From G965207335 sp965207335 (GTDB lineage Bacteria > Pseudomonadota > Gammaproteobacteria > PS1 > Pseudothioglobaceae): 64,000 nucleotides of DNA. Shown piece by piece: positions 19,121 through 28,588 of this stretch (the first letter of the stretch is position 1; every line of letters starts with the position of its first letter). The notes under the pieces were generated by a model. The model was not told where the DNA came from, searched no databases, and worked only from the letters and a program-made list of their open reading frames with translations. The stretch covers positions 1,488,001 to 1,552,000 of the forward strand of contig OZ242267.1 of assembly GCA_965207335.1 (NCBI GenBank). Reading direction: 5' to 3'. The translations under genes were made by a program, and so were the position numbers.

Positions 19121-19400
19121 GTTTTAGGGACACAATACTTAATTATTACAAGTCAGACTTTATATACAACTCTTACAAAAAACTTGTTAAAACACTGTAT
19201 AAGGATTATCTTTTTTATCCTTATATAGTTATATTAATGTGTAATCCTAGACAACACTATTAAAAAAAAGCTACACACATAAATATCTAAATTGCTAAAC
19301 TATGATATTAGATTTATCTTTAATAAAACAAGAGATTAAAAAGTATATTAGAACTTATTTACTATAAAATTTAGTTTTTGTATTAAGTTTTAATATAATT

Positions 19401-20369
19401 ATGGATTCTGTTAGTCAGTTTGTATTAGGTGCTAGTATTGGCTTGGCAGTTAGTCCTTATAAAACTCCTAAGGTTGCAATAGTTTGTGGTTTATTAGCTA
19501 GCATACCTGATTTAGACATATTACTTGATTATGGCGATGATTTAAGTAATATGGTTAATCATCGTAGTTTTTCTCACTCATTTTTTGTGCTTAGTTTAGT
19601 GGCAATACCAATAGCAAAACTGATGCAAAAAATCTTTGCTAGTTATTTAATTAGTTATAAAAGGTGCTTGGCTATTTCTTTATTAGTGCTTGTCACTCAT
19701 CCTATGCTTGATTCTTTGACAATTTTTGGCACTCAGGTTTTTTGGCCATTAGAGTTAGATAGTGTAATGATTGGCTCAATGTTTATTATTGATTTTTTCT
19801 ATACACTGCCTTTACTTGCTAGTTTAGGGATATTGCTGATTAAAAAACGCCTGCCAGTTATATATGGTATTTCTACTAATACTTGGGCTTTAAGCCTTAG
19901 TACTGCATATTTACTGCTATCTTTACTATTGCAGTCTTATGTTTTAAATATCAGTAAACCGCCTACTAATAACATAATAAACAGGTTAGCTATGCCCACT
20001 CCATTTAATCTTATTATTTGGCGTAGTGTAGTTATTGACGATGAGTACATATATGAGAATTTTCATCACTTGTTTAAAGGTGCTGGTATTTGGTTAAAAA
20101 CCCCTCATAACAAGCAAAAATTTGTAGTAGATAATACAACTACTATAAATGAGTATAAGCATTTTACCCATAAATTTTATCGTTTTGATGATAAAAACGG
20201 CAAACTTATTATCAGCGATGTACGAATGGGTACTGTTAATATGCCAGTAATGAGTTTTGTAATAGCTAATAAGCAAGAGGATGGCGACTATAAAGCAACA
20301 ATACCAAAATCAACCACACTCAACAGGTTTATTTTTCGCAAAATGTTTGGCGGTCAAAGTTTGTTTTAA
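19401..20369 (+). CDS. YdjM-like membrane-bound metal-dependent hydrolase
   Basis: 322 residues with about five membrane segments in the first 190. The family signature is present: SIPDLDILLDYGDD, VNHRSFSHSFFV (the HxxxSH metal site) and LVTHPMLDSLTIFGTQVFWPL. The C-terminal ~120 residues are soluble and probably periplasmic or cytoplasmic. E. coli YdjM belongs to the SOS regulon; the family is linked to DNA-damage response or membrane maintenance but its substrate is unknown. No LexA box is obvious upstream. It stands alone after a repeat-rich gap. Confidence 0.8.
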   Translation: MDSVSQFVLGASIGLAVSPYKTPKVAIVCGLLASIPDLDILLDYGDDLSNMVNHRSFSHSFFVLSLVAIPIAKLMQKIFASYLISYKRCLAISLLVLVTHPMLDSLTIFGTQVFWPLELDSVMIGSMFIIDFFYTLPLLASLGILLIKKRLPVIYGISTNTWALSLSTAYLLLSLLLQSYVLNISKPPTNNIINRLAMPTPFNLIIWRSVVIDDEYIYENFHHLFKGAGIWLKTPHNKQKFVVDNTTTINEYKHFTHKFYRFDDKNGKLIISDVRMGTVNMPVMSFVIANKQEDGDYKATIPKSTTLNRFIFRKMFGGQSLF

Positions 20370-20500
20370 TGAATAATAGAGAATATCTTTATAAAAATGG
20401 TTAAAAATAATAGCTATAAGTATTTGTGTATTAGTAAGTGGTTTTTAGCAGTTAGTGAAAGTTAAGACAATTAAAAACTGCTATATCAAGTTATAATAGT

Positions 20501-21577
20501 TTAAATATCTTTTAAAGCATTAACAATTGCATCACCCATAGCACTGGTATTAACAATATTATCATTATTATCAGCAATATCAGCAGTGCGATAGCCTTGT
20601 GCTAAAACCATACTAACTGCTTGTTCTACTTTGTTTGCTAATTGCTTATGATCTAGCGAATATCTTAACATCATAGCAACAGATAATATAGTTGCTAGTG
20701 GATTGGCAATATTTTTACCTGCTATATCAGGTGCTGAACCATGAATTGGCTCATACATACCTAAGTTATTCTCATTAAGAGAAGCAGATGGCAACATACC
20801 AATAGAGCCAGTTAGCATGGCGGCACAATCTGATAAAATATCGCCAAATAAATTGCTAGTGACTATTACATCAAATTGTTTTGGATTTTTTACTAACTGC
20901 ATGGCAGCATTATCAACATACATATTTGATAATTCTACCTCTGGATATTCCTTAGCAACATCAGCTACAACTTCACGCCATAACTCACAAACCTCTAAAA
21001 CATTTGCTTTGTCCACAGAGCAAATTTTATTACCTCGTTTTCTGGCTATTTGAAATGCAACATGAGCTACTCTTTTAATCTCTGACTCGTAATAAGTAGC
21101 AGAGTTAAAACCAAATCTTTGCCCATCCTTTTTGATAATTCCCCTAGGCTTGCCAAAATAAATACCGCCTATTAACTCGCGAACTATCATTATATCTAAG
21201 TTTGATATAATATCTGGCTTTAAACTAGAAGCATCGACTAATTGCGGATATGATAATGCTGGCCTTAAATTAGCAAACAAATTTAACTCACTACGAATAG
21301 CTAATAAACCTTGCTCTGGGCGTTTATCTCTTGGTAGGTTTTCCCATTTATGACCGCCTACTGCACCTAGTAAAATAGCATCAGATTTTTTAGCTAAGTC
21401 AATGGTAGCACTAGGTAGTGGTAAGCCAAGTTCATCATATGCATTACCTCCTATCAAGCCATATTGTATATTAGCATTTAGATTAAAATTCTCATTTAAA
21501 CAATTAAGGACTTTTACAGCTTCTGCAATAATTTCCTTACCTATACCATCCCCTGGTAAAACTAAAATATCAGTCAT
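20501..21577 (-). CDS. leuB: 3-isopropylmalate dehydrogenase
   Basis: 358 residues. LeuB oxidises and decarboxylates 3-isopropylmalate with NAD+ in leucine synthesis. VLPGDGIGKEI at the N-terminus, RSELNLFANLRPA, IMIVRELIGGIYFGKPRG, and DVIVTSNLFGDILSDCAAMLTGSIGMLPSASL are family signatures. leuA, leuC and leuD are not adjacent. It follows the rubredoxin gene with its start touching the rubredoxin stop, so it is in a peroxiredoxin-rubredoxin-leuB transcription unit, an unusual place for leuB. Confidence 0.96.
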   Translation of the reverse strand: MTDILVLPGDGIGKEIIAEAVKVLNCLNENFNLNANIQYGLIGGNAYDELGLPLPSATIDLAKKSDAILLGAVGGHKWENLPRDKRPEQGLLAIRSELNLFANLRPALSYPQLVDASSLKPDIISNLDIMIVRELIGGIYFGKPRGIIKKDGQRFGFNSATYYESEIKRVAHVAFQIARKRGNKICSVDKANVLEVCELWREVVADVAKEYPEVELSNMYVDNAAMQLVKNPKQFDVIVTSNLFGDILSDCAAMLTGSIGMLPSASLNENNLGMYEPIHGSAPDIAGKNIANPLATILSVAMMLRYSLDHKQLANKVEQAVSMVLAQGYRTADIADNNDNIVNTSAMGDAIVNALKDI

Positions 21578-21741
21578 TAAATCTCAATCATATCAAACTG
21601 GTCTTTTGTTGCTCCGCAATCAGGACAAACCCAGTCATCTGGTACATCTTGCCATTTAGTTTTAGGTGCTATACCTCCTTCAACATCGCCTTTTTCTTCA
21701 TCATAAATCCAATCACAAACAATACACTGCCATTTTTTCAT
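21577..21741 (-). CDS. rubredoxin
   Basis: 54 residues from ATG 21741 (an upstream in-frame ATG at 21759 would overlap the peroxiredoxin gene). Rubredoxin carries one iron on four Cys and moves single electrons. Both knuckles are present: CIVCDWIYDEEKGD and CPDCGATKDQF. The start lies one base after the peroxiredoxin stop, so the pair is translationally linked. Rubredoxin next to a peroxiredoxin suggests electron supply to peroxide detoxification. Confidence 0.95.
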   Translation of the reverse strand: MKKWQCIVCDWIYDEEKGDVEGGIAPKTKWQDVPDDWVCPDCGATKDQFDMIEI

Positions 21742-21742
21742 A

Positions 21743-22345
21743 TTATAATTTATCAACATTTCTTACAAGATAATCACCTATTTCTTTTGGGCTATTGCCT
21801 CTTATACCTTCATCGCCATCATTCCAACCTGCTGGACAAACCTCACCGTTTTCGGTATGAAATGTGAGAGCATCTACCATTCTTAGCATTTCATCTACAT
21901 TACGCCCTAGTTGTAAATCATTGATAACTTGATGACGAACTATAAAGTTTTCATCAATCAAAAATGAGGCACGAAGGGCAATACCTGCTGGATGAATAAC
22001 ACCGTATGCCTTCATAATAGAGTGATTAACATCAGCAATTAAAGGGAAGTTAATAGCTCCTAAACCTCCATCTTTGTGTGCTGTATTACGCCAAGCATTA
22101 TGAGTAAATTGCGAATCAATAGAAACACCTATTACCTCAACCTTTTTTTCTTTAAAGGCATTAAATCTATTGTTATGGGCTATTATTTCTGATGGACAAA
22201 CAGAGGTAAAATCTAATGGATAAAAAAACAATACAATTTTTTTGCCTTTTAAGCTAGATAAGGTAAAATCATCAACTATTTTGCCATCTGCTAAAACAGC
22301 TGATGCAGTAAAATCAGGCGCCTCTTGTGTAACTAAAATACTCAT
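21743..22345 (-). CDS. 2-Cys peroxiredoxin (AhpC/Prx1 type)
   Basis: 200 residues. It reduces hydrogen peroxide and organic hydroperoxides. The peroxidatic Cys lies in FFYPLDFTSVCPSEIIAH (around residue 50), and the resolving Cys in NGEVCPAGWNDG near residue 170. ISIDSQFTHNAW is also typical. An SD is visible upstream (TTAGGAGTTAAA read on this strand). It is the first gene of the peroxiredoxin-rubredoxin-leuB unit; the usual reductase AhpF is absent nearby. Confidence 0.93.
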   Translation of the reverse strand: MSILVTQEAPDFTASAVLADGKIVDDFTLSSLKGKKIVLFFYPLDFTSVCPSEIIAHNNRFNAFKEKKVEVIGVSIDSQFTHNAWRNTAHKDGGLGAINFPLIADVNHSIMKAYGVIHPAGIALRASFLIDENFIVRHQVINDLQLGRNVDEMLRMVDALTFHTENGEVCPAGWNDGDEGIRGNSPKEIGDYLVRNVDKL

Positions 22346-22476
22346 TTTAACTCCTAAAAATAAAAAATATTATAATAAGCAATAACTATACCTTATAATT
22401 TTTAACTTTGCTTATTATATATAAAAATAGCATATTTTAGTATAATATTCTGTAATTTAAAAGTAAAATTTGCACT

Positions 22477-23862
22477 ATGATAAGAATATTTAATACATTA
22501 ACTAAAAAAAAGCAAGAATTTAAACCAATAGATGCCAATAAAATTGGTATTTATGTTTGTGGAATGACTGTTTATGATTATTGCCATATTGGACATGCTC
22601 GAGTTATGGTTGTTTTTGATGTAATTACCAGACATTTAAAACACAAATATAATAATGTAGTATATGTTCGTAATATTACTGATATTGACGACAAAATTAT
22701 TAATCGCATTATAGAAACTAAGCAAGATTTAACAACATTTACTAACTTTTTTATTGATGCTATGCACGATGATGAAAAGCATTTAAATGTAGTCCCACCA
22801 GATATTGAGCCTAAAGCCACAGAGCATATTGATAGCATGCTGTATTTGGTACAAAAATTAATTGACAAAAAACTAGCATATCAAGCAAAAAATGGCGATA
22901 TATATTTTTCGGTGCGATATTTTAAAAATTATGGACAATTATCTGGCAAAAATTTAGATGATTTACAAGCAGGAAATAGAGTTGATATTGACATTAATAA
23001 AAACGACCCATTAGATTTTGTATTATGGAAGAAATCTAAACCAAATGAGCCTAGTTGGAATACTAATTGGGGTGCTGGGCGTCCGGGCTGGCATTTAGAA
23101 TGCTCTGCTATGAGTGAGCATTACTTAGGCAATACCTTTGATATTCACGGTGGTGGTGCTGATTTAATATTTCCACACCATGAAAACGAGTTAGCACAAT
23201 CACAAGGGGCAAATAATAATCAGTTTGTTAATTACTGGATGCATATTGGTTTTGTTAATATCAATAAAGAAAAAATGAGTAAGTCGCTAAATAATTTTAC
23301 TACTATAAAAGATGCTTTAAAACATTATAGCGGTGAAGTGTTAAGGTATTTTATTATTAGTAGTCATTACCGTAGCCCATTAAATTATAGTGAAGATAAT
23401 CTTATTGGTGCTCAAAACTCCCTAACTAGATTATATATAGGAATTAGAGGGTTATTTATTGACTATGGGGCTATGAATGAAGTTGCACTTCGTTATGATT
23501 TTGAAATAAGATTCAACAATGCCTTAGATGATGATTTTAATACTCCCGTTGCTATATCGGTATTATTTGACTTATTAAAAGAGTTAAATACCGCTAGAAA
23601 ACAAGACTTAGAGCTAGCTAAGTCTTTGGCACAATTACTTAGAAAATTAGGTGGTTATTTAGGTTTATTACAAGATGAGGATATATTTTTTAAGCAAGGA
23701 ATACAACTATCAGACGAAGTAATATCAAAAAAAATAACCCAGCGAAACCAAGCAAGAATACAAAAAGACTTTATAATGGCAGATAAGATTCGTAATGAGT
23801 TGATAGGACACGGTATTATTTTAGAAGATAGCACTAATGACACTACTTGGCGTAGAGAATAA
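22477..23862 (+). CDS. cysS: cysteinyl-tRNA synthetase
   Basis: 461 residues. It charges tRNA-Cys. The HIGH motif is in DYCHIGHARVMV (residues 27-38), the KMSKS motif in EKMSKSLNNF near 266. Zinc ligands are in YVCGMTVYD, GWHLECSAM and HHENELAQS. The C-terminal anticodon-binding domain is complete. A possible -10 TATAAT lies at 22441-22446. The gene is single; a palindromic repeat follows its stop after about 20 bases. Confidence 0.97.
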   Translation: MIRIFNTLTKKKQEFKPIDANKIGIYVCGMTVYDYCHIGHARVMVVFDVITRHLKHKYNNVVYVRNITDIDDKIINRIIETKQDLTTFTNFFIDAMHDDEKHLNVVPPDIEPKATEHIDSMLYLVQKLIDKKLAYQAKNGDIYFSVRYFKNYGQLSGKNLDDLQAGNRVDIDINKNDPLDFVLWKKSKPNEPSWNTNWGAGRPGWHLECSAMSEHYLGNTFDIHGGGADLIFPHHENELAQSQGANNNQFVNYWMHIGFVNINKEKMSKSLNNFTTIKDALKHYSGEVLRYFIISSHYRSPLNYSEDNLIGAQNSLTRLYIGIRGLFIDYGAMNEVALRYDFEIRFNNALDDDFNTPVAISVLFDLLKELNTARKQDLELAKSLAQLLRKLGGYLGLLQDEDIFFKQGIQLSDEVISKKITQRNQARIQKDFIMADKIRNELIGHGIILEDSTNDTTWRRE

Positions 23863-23884
23863 TGATTACAAATTAGAATTATAC

Positions 23885-24008
23885 CCATCGTCATTGCGAG
23901 CCTTGCAAAAAGGCGTGGCAATCTCGTGCTACAAAAGATTACCTAAAATAGTAAGCAAAGCTTACTTTGGGGAATATCCCCAAACCCCTAATAACAATTA
24001 CAAGTTAA
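23885..24008. repeat. palindromic repeat and composite repeat
   Basis: 23885-23930 is a TCATTGCGAG/GTGGCAATCTCG unit, the same family as 12851. 23946-24008 is the composite repeat also at 18811, with AGTAAGCAAAGCTTACTTTG and CCCCAAACCCC followed by TAATAACAATTACAAGTTA. They mark the boundary between core genes and the mobile region. Confidence 0.65.
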
Positions 24009-24058
24009 TAGGTGTAAAATGAAATAACAAACTGTATTGTATACTAATTTTAGTTATA

Positions 24059-24256
24059 TTAGAGTTTTTTTTGTAATTTTTTTATATCTTCCATATCTGG
24101 ATGAATATAACTTAATGTAGTCCTTATACTTGCATGCCCTAATAATTGTTGCACAGTCTTAATATTAACTCCTTCTATATTAGCAGCTTTTGTTGCGACA
24201 GTATGTCTAAAACGATGTGTAGATACTTTTATATTTAAGGTTTTTGAATGTATCAA
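24059..24256 (-). pseudogene. tyrosine recombinase (integrase) C-terminal fragment
   Basis: 65 codons encode the end of a phage/ICE integrase: HRFRHTVATKAA (the Arg-His box), QQLLGHASIRTTL (second His) and the nucleophile Tyr in LSYIHP. The N-terminal core-binding domain and the first catalytic Arg are missing, and no continuation is found in any frame upstream. It is a decayed remnant near the left edge of the ICE-like region, and may be the original integrase of that element. Confidence 0.75.
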
Positions 24257-24622
24257 ATAAACGAGTTAGTGTATATATTTTTATTGGCATAAATAATATA
24301 GATTTACAATACTCATTAAAAGATAAAAAGTAAGAGTTATTTGTTGTGGTAATTCAAGTTACTAATACGATGTTAACTAGGTAAAATAGAATATCTTACA
24401 AATAGCGCTTGCCATTATACAACATAATGTACTACAAATATTAAAATAGCATTGCCTAATACATATACATATATGATTTATTGAATATTATTATTATTAG
24501 TAAATTAAGCTAGTTTATCTATTATATTTAATAAAAACAAATAATTACAATAATATAAACTTGACATATAGCCTAAACTATGGTAAAATACGAAGTATAG
24601 ACAATAAGAAAAGGGGTGTATT
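24257..24622 (+). promoter_or_regulatory. AT-rich gap ending in a consensus sigma-70 promoter
   Basis: 366 bases without a gene. Near its end TTGACA (24561-24566) and TAAAAT (24584-24589) are separated by exactly 17 bases, a strong sigma-70 promoter that would drive the small acidic gene at 24623. Confidence 0.7.
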
Positions 24623-24823
24623 ATGGGATTTAAAGAAGTATTAAATTTTGGGTTAGATTTGCTTTTGGTTGATGATAGCGATGATAATATTTATGATGAT
24701 GGCATTGACAAAAAAACTGATATGTATGGTGATTATGATGAATTTGATTGTTCTGAGCGTTTTGATCCTATGCACCCAGCAGCTGATAAAAATGGGTATG
24801 TTTATGATACAGTTGATTATTAG
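24623..24823 (+). CDS. small very acidic protein of unknown function
   Basis: 66 residues, with about 19 Asp and few basic residues, and a Tyr-rich C-terminus (MHPAADKNGYVYDTVDY). A consensus promoter is 34 bases upstream and AAAGGGG serves as SD. Its composition (acidic, small) recalls DNA-mimic proteins such as anti-restriction or anti-defence factors carried by mobile elements, but no family is recognised and this is only a possibility. It ends three bases before the convergent TraG-like gene. Confidence 0.55.
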   Translation: MGFKEVLNFGLDLLLVDDSDDNIYDDGIDKKTDMYGDYDEFDCSERFDPMHPAADKNGYVYDTVDY

Positions 24824-24826
24824 TAT

Positions 24827-26332
24827 TTATTTTTTAAACGAACTTCCAGCTTTTGTACCAACACTTTCAGCCTGACTACCAACCTTACTTGCAGTATCTT
24901 TTGTAGCTCCAAAAGATGTTCCTGCCTCTTTACCAGCTTGACTTCCTGCCATAGTCATCAACTGAAACCATTTACTAGTTGCAAAATAATACATAAACAA
25001 AGTAGCAATAGCCATAAGTGTACCTGTTAAGCTAAAAACTGTTACTGCACTTACTGCAATTTGCGATATATCACTATCATCAGCACCATATACTAAATAT
25101 AGTAGATTATTATCAATAAACTTAACTATCGCCCAAATAACAGTTAAAAAACTTATAGTAAAATAAAACATTAAAAATTGCACAAGTATATCAACCCTTA
25201 GTGCTGATACTAACATAGCAATAGGTAATAATATAACAAAAAAACTTAAGGCAATGGCTTGTCCCATTGGCAAGAATGCCACAATTACTGTTGTAGCTAT
25301 TTCAGTGAAAAATAGTACAATATTAGCACCTATAACACTAATTATATTTTTAATAGCACTAATTATTGTATCTATTGGGTTGTTAAATAGTGAGCTAACA
25401 CCACCACCAGAACTGTCAGTGTTTGAGTTTGCGGTTGCTTTTTGTTGATTGGCATTTATATAAACTCTTAATGCATAGTCTTGATCTCCTACTGGAATAT
25501 TAAATACTTCTTGTAATTTTGGCTTTAATATTAGCCAAGCATCATGGCAACTTGTTGTTATACCGTTATTTGCTATATAAAACCCTTTTGGAGTAGGTAC
25601 TTCTTTATAGCAAGTTGTGTCTGTTTCAGCACAAGGCTTATAAAAGCCCTTAGTGTTAACTAAGTATCTACCACCTACCCAATTATAGTCAATTTTATTA
25701 ATACCAGAAAATAATCCTGTGCTTATATCTCCATTATCAACCATGTCATCAAACTTACCTAAGGACCTTAGCCAACATGTATCACTAAATTGGGAATACT
25801 GTTTTGATATGCTAGGACTAGCAATGTCTATGTGTGCAATAGCACTAGCCATCTTTGTTCTAATATCACCTACATTACTTGGTATGTTTTGGATAACAGC
25901 CTTATTAAATTGATTAGTAAAAATATCAATTGATGCCCAGATTATTGGTATTTTAAGTGCTGTGTTAGGTCTGCCTGTTGAGTCTAATTCACTAAGGTCT
26001 AAATTGCTTTGTAAATTATTTAGGTTATTTTGTATAGTTGTGCTTTGCGGTGTTGTGGTAATATTATAAGTATTACGAACTTTCTGCAATGACATAGTTG
26101 GTAGTAATGCTAAATAATATACAAATAAGAACACTACTACATCAACTAGCATTCCTTTTATTGAAACCTGCACTATTGTGGTGTTAGCATCGTGTGTTAG
26201 CTGTGCATACCAATTCTTATAAACATAAATTGCCAAAGGCAGATAAATTACACCGTATTCAGTTAATACTTGAAATATTCTATTGTAGAATACCCAGGAT
26301 AATGTATTTAAAGTTAGTGCAAAATCTGTCAT
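24827..26332 (-). CDS. TraG N-terminal domain-like conjugative protein
   Basis: 501 residues. The N-terminal ~90 residues (VFYNRIFQVLTEYGVIYLPL, then a second membrane segment) and later hydrophobic blocks around 330-460 match the TraG_N family of mating-pair stabilisation and entry-exclusion proteins in ICEs of the PFL_4711 cluster and in F-like systems. Six or so membrane segments are seen. The C-terminus (GAGTSFGATKDTASKVGSQA-like repeats of Gly, Ser, Lys) is short, so the protein lacks the long periplasmic part found in F TraG. It follows the PFL_4711-type gene by four bases, the order seen in intact ICEs. Confidence 0.75.
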   Translation of the reverse strand: MTDFALTLNTLSWVFYNRIFQVLTEYGVIYLPLAIYVYKNWYAQLTHDANTTIVQVSIKGMLVDVVVFLFVYYLALLPTMSLQKVRNTYNITTTPQSTTIQNNLNNLQSNLDLSELDSTGRPNTALKIPIIWASIDIFTNQFNKAVIQNIPSNVGDIRTKMASAIAHIDIASPSISKQYSQFSDTCWLRSLGKFDDMVDNGDISTGLFSGINKIDYNWVGGRYLVNTKGFYKPCAETDTTCYKEVPTPKGFYIANNGITTSCHDAWLILKPKLQEVFNIPVGDQDYALRVYINANQQKATANSNTDSSGGGVSSLFNNPIDTIISAIKNIISVIGANIVLFFTEIATTVIVAFLPMGQAIALSFFVILLPIAMLVSALRVDILVQFLMFYFTISFLTVIWAIVKFIDNNLLYLVYGADDSDISQIAVSAVTVFSLTGTLMAIATLFMYYFATSKWFQLMTMAGSQAGKEAGTSFGATKDTASKVGSQAESVGTKAGSSFKK

Positions 26333-26336
26333 TTAT

Positions 26337-27620
26337 TTACAAAAATGGATTTTTGTTAGGCTGTGATGAAACCGTACCTCTTAATACAGGCTGTTGTAAA
26401 ATTTTAACAATAGTAGTGTTAGCTAGTTGCTTATTTGTGCGGTATTCAAAAATAGTTAGCTCTATTTCTTTTTCTAATGTTTTTATAGCTCGTGTGCGTT
26501 CTTTTTCTCCTAGTTTGCTGGTGCTGTCTTGTTCATTTGGTTCGTGCTGTCCTGTTAATAACATTCTTCTAGCAGTTAAGGCTTTTTTAATAGTATTAGC
26601 TATTGCTAACTCATCTATTATATTTGCTATTATTGTTTGTTGTTGTTTAGGCGTCATAGAGTCTAGTTTATTAAGTACGGTTTGGTTTATGCCATATTTT
26701 GCATAATCCCCATTATTAAAATCAGTAATAATTTGTTGTTGTTCTGCAATAATTTTTGGTTTTAAACCATTACCAGACTTTGTTGTTGTTTTAGTATTAT
26801 TTATGCCTTTTTCACCAACAACATCAGTAGTCCAGTCAATAGCATCATTAACAGTTGCAAACTGCTTGTTGAGTTCGCTGTTTGTGGGTGCTTGTGCTGT
26901 ATTATTAGTTGGGTCAGTGTTGCCTATATTAAAATTATAACCAGCGATAATAGCATCGCTCACTGGATTATATGGTTTTTGTCCTATTCCACCTACTTTT
27001 TTATCGCCATACGAAGTAACTCCACTTTGCTCTGGCGGTGGATTACCATCTGTTCCGTCAGCTTTCTTTTTAGCCCTTACTATATTACCTCCATTTTCTG
27101 CTTCATCTTGCCATATTTGAGCTCTAGCAGCTTGAACAAAATCAGCATGAGGATTACCTCCTGCTAATATTTCTTCTTCCATTTGCTCACAAGACTGAGA
27201 TGCTATATCTATTTTGCTTTTTGCATCTAACTTATATTCTTGAAACATATCATAAACTGATGGCAATGCTCTTTTTAATGCTAGTGCAGGTAAAGATGAT
27301 ATAGCAGCATTAGCAGATTGTATTACAGTATTAACAGCATCATCTGCACCATTTTTAAAATCATCCATAGTATCTTTAAATGTACTCTTAATGTCAAACT
27401 TCCCACAAGAATAACCAACATCTACACTACCATCTAAGCCTAAGTCTATATTGCTATTAGCACCTACTACTAATGGCTTATATGTTTTAGCACCTCCAAT
27501 CTCATAATATAACTGGCTGTTAGTATCAAAAAAAACAGCATCAAATTCATTATTTATTTGATTGTTTGAGTGTGCTGTTGCGGTTATTATTAGTGCTAAT
27601 ATTGTTATTAGTGTTTTCAT
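26337..27620 (-). CDS. integrating conjugative element protein, PFL_4711 family
   Basis: 427 residues with a signal peptide (MKTLITILALIITATAHS). The blocks FDTNSQLYYEIGGAKTY, DVGYSCGKFDIKSTFKDTMD, SLPALALKRALPSVYDMFQEY and SCEQMEEEILAGGNPHADF are typical of the TIGR03755 family, a secreted or periplasmic component of the type IV secretion machinery of PFGI-1/ICEclc-type elements. The C-terminal 200 residues are Asn/Gln/Thr-rich. Its usual neighbours PFL_4709 and PFL_4710 are missing upstream, so the transfer module is incomplete. Confidence 0.8.
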   Translation of the reverse strand: MKTLITILALIITATAHSNNQINNEFDAVFFDTNSQLYYEIGGAKTYKPLVVGANSNIDLGLDGSVDVGYSCGKFDIKSTFKDTMDDFKNGADDAVNTVIQSANAAISSLPALALKRALPSVYDMFQEYKLDAKSKIDIASQSCEQMEEEILAGGNPHADFVQAARAQIWQDEAENGGNIVRAKKKADGTDGNPPPEQSGVTSYGDKKVGGIGQKPYNPVSDAIIAGYNFNIGNTDPTNNTAQAPTNSELNKQFATVNDAIDWTTDVVGEKGINNTKTTTKSGNGLKPKIIAEQQQIITDFNNGDYAKYGINQTVLNKLDSMTPKQQQTIIANIIDELAIANTIKKALTARRMLLTGQHEPNEQDSTSKLGEKERTRAIKTLEKEIELTIFEYRTNKQLANTTIVKILQQPVLRGTVSSQPNKNPFL

Positions 27621-27720
27621 AGTGTAGATTTATTAGTAATTAACAATAATATATTTATTATTGCTCTTAGGTATTAAAAAGCACATCAAATAATGGTGTA
27701 TAAAAATATAATAATTAAAT

Positions 27721-27839
27721 TTGACTTTTATTTTTAATAAACTATAATATTATCTAAGCATGAGTAAATCCTAGAATATTCGCGACACACTTTGTGTATC
27801 GTAAGCATTTTGTAAAAATGTCGTCTTTAGGGTTCATGC
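27721..27839 (+). ncRNA. candidate structured leader RNA upstream of DUF3800 gene
   Basis: A promoter (TTGACT 27721-27726, 16-base spacer, TATAAT 27743-27748) stands just before a compact structured segment at 27758-27839. An outer helix GCATGA/TCATGC (27758-27763 with 27834-27839) and a second helix CCTA/TAGG enclose two hairpins: CGA-C-ACAC with loop TTT and GTGT-A-TCG, and GCATTTT with AAAATGT. The start codon of the DUF3800 gene is 20 bases beyond. Structured RNA motifs upstream of DUF3800 genes are known from comparative genomics ('DUF3800 RNA motifs'); whether this is one of those classes is not checked. Confidence 0.5.
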
Positions 27840-27858
27840 TTTTTTTTAACCAAAATTT

Positions 27859-28512
27859 ATGATTATATACTTGGACGAAAGCGGGGACTTAGGTTGGAAA
27901 TTTGACAAACCTTATCGTAGTGGAGGATCAAGTCGCCATCTAACTATAGCTAGTCTAGTTGTATCACAAAACAAAAAACATCTCCCCAAAAGACTAATTA
28001 AAAAATTATATACAAAATTTAATTGGAATTCAAAAAATGAAAAAAAATGGGCAGATATGTCACATGAACAGCGTGTATGGTTTGCACAAAACGCTAAAGA
28101 ACTTCGAGATAAAAACCCTGACAATATAAAATATTTATTTATAACAGTAAATAAAATGAATGTGCAGGATCATATTAGAAAAGATCCAAATAAGCTTTAT
28201 AATTATATGATAGGGCTTAGCTTGTTGGATGAAATGAAACAACATAAAAATATAATTTTGATGCCTGATAATAGAAGTATAAAAGTTGAAAGTGGTAATA
28301 GTCTGAATGATTATTTACAAACTAAATTATGGTTTGAATTAAATAGTAATACAAAACTTGAAACTAAATTCATAGACAGTGCAAAAACTGCAAATATACA
28401 GTTTGCAGATATGTTGTCAGGGTTAATGCAAGGATACTTTGAAGATAATAAAACAGAATTGTTTGCAAAACTATCAGTATCAAATAATAAGTACAAAAAA
28501 CTTTTTTTCTAA
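27859..28512 (+). CDS. DUF3800 domain protein
   Basis: 217 residues. The N-terminal IIYLDESGDLGWKF with D5, E6 and S7, and the later MPDNRSIKV and DSAKTANIQFADMLSGL blocks, are typical of DUF3800, an RNase H-like predicted nuclease family common on mobile elements. Acidic residues D5, D135 and D185 could form the metal site. It lies on the opposite strand to the transfer genes. Activity is unknown; a role in defence or RNA processing is inference. Confidence 0.85.
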   Translation: MIIYLDESGDLGWKFDKPYRSGGSSRHLTIASLVVSQNKKHLPKRLIKKLYTKFNWNSKNEKKWADMSHEQRVWFAQNAKELRDKNPDNIKYLFITVNKMNVQDHIRKDPNKLYNYMIGLSLLDEMKQHKNIILMPDNRSIKVESGNSLNDYLQTKLWFELNSNTKLETKFIDSAKTANIQFADMLSGLMQGYFEDNKTELFAKLSVSNNKYKKLFF

Positions 28513-28554
28513 AAAGTTTTAAAACTAAATTATATTATAACATTATTAAATAAT

Positions 28555-28582
28555 AAAAAGGTGGCTTAAGAGCCACCTTTTT
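28555..28582. terminator. bidirectional Rho-independent terminator
   Basis: AAAAAGGTGGCT, loop TAAG, AGCCACCTTTTT: a perfect GC-containing stem with a run of A before and T after, so it can end transcripts from the DUF3800 gene (+) and from the convergent gene at 28589 (-). Confidence 0.9.
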
Positions 28583-28588
28583 ATTGTG

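Larger units (their letters stand above)
18092..19400. other. 1.3-kb repeat-rich intergenic region
   Basis: No gene is supported here. It is made of two MITE-like elements (18464-18626 and 18666-18772), palindromic repeat groups (18259-18319 and 18921-19120), a composite repeat at 18811-18872 shared with 23946, and AT-rich spacer. The short open frames in it run across these repeats and are not genes. Confidence 0.7.

Noticed and set aside
23837..24022. 61-codon frame overlapping the end of cysS
   Set aside because: Composed of the cysS end in another frame and of the repeats at 23885-24008.
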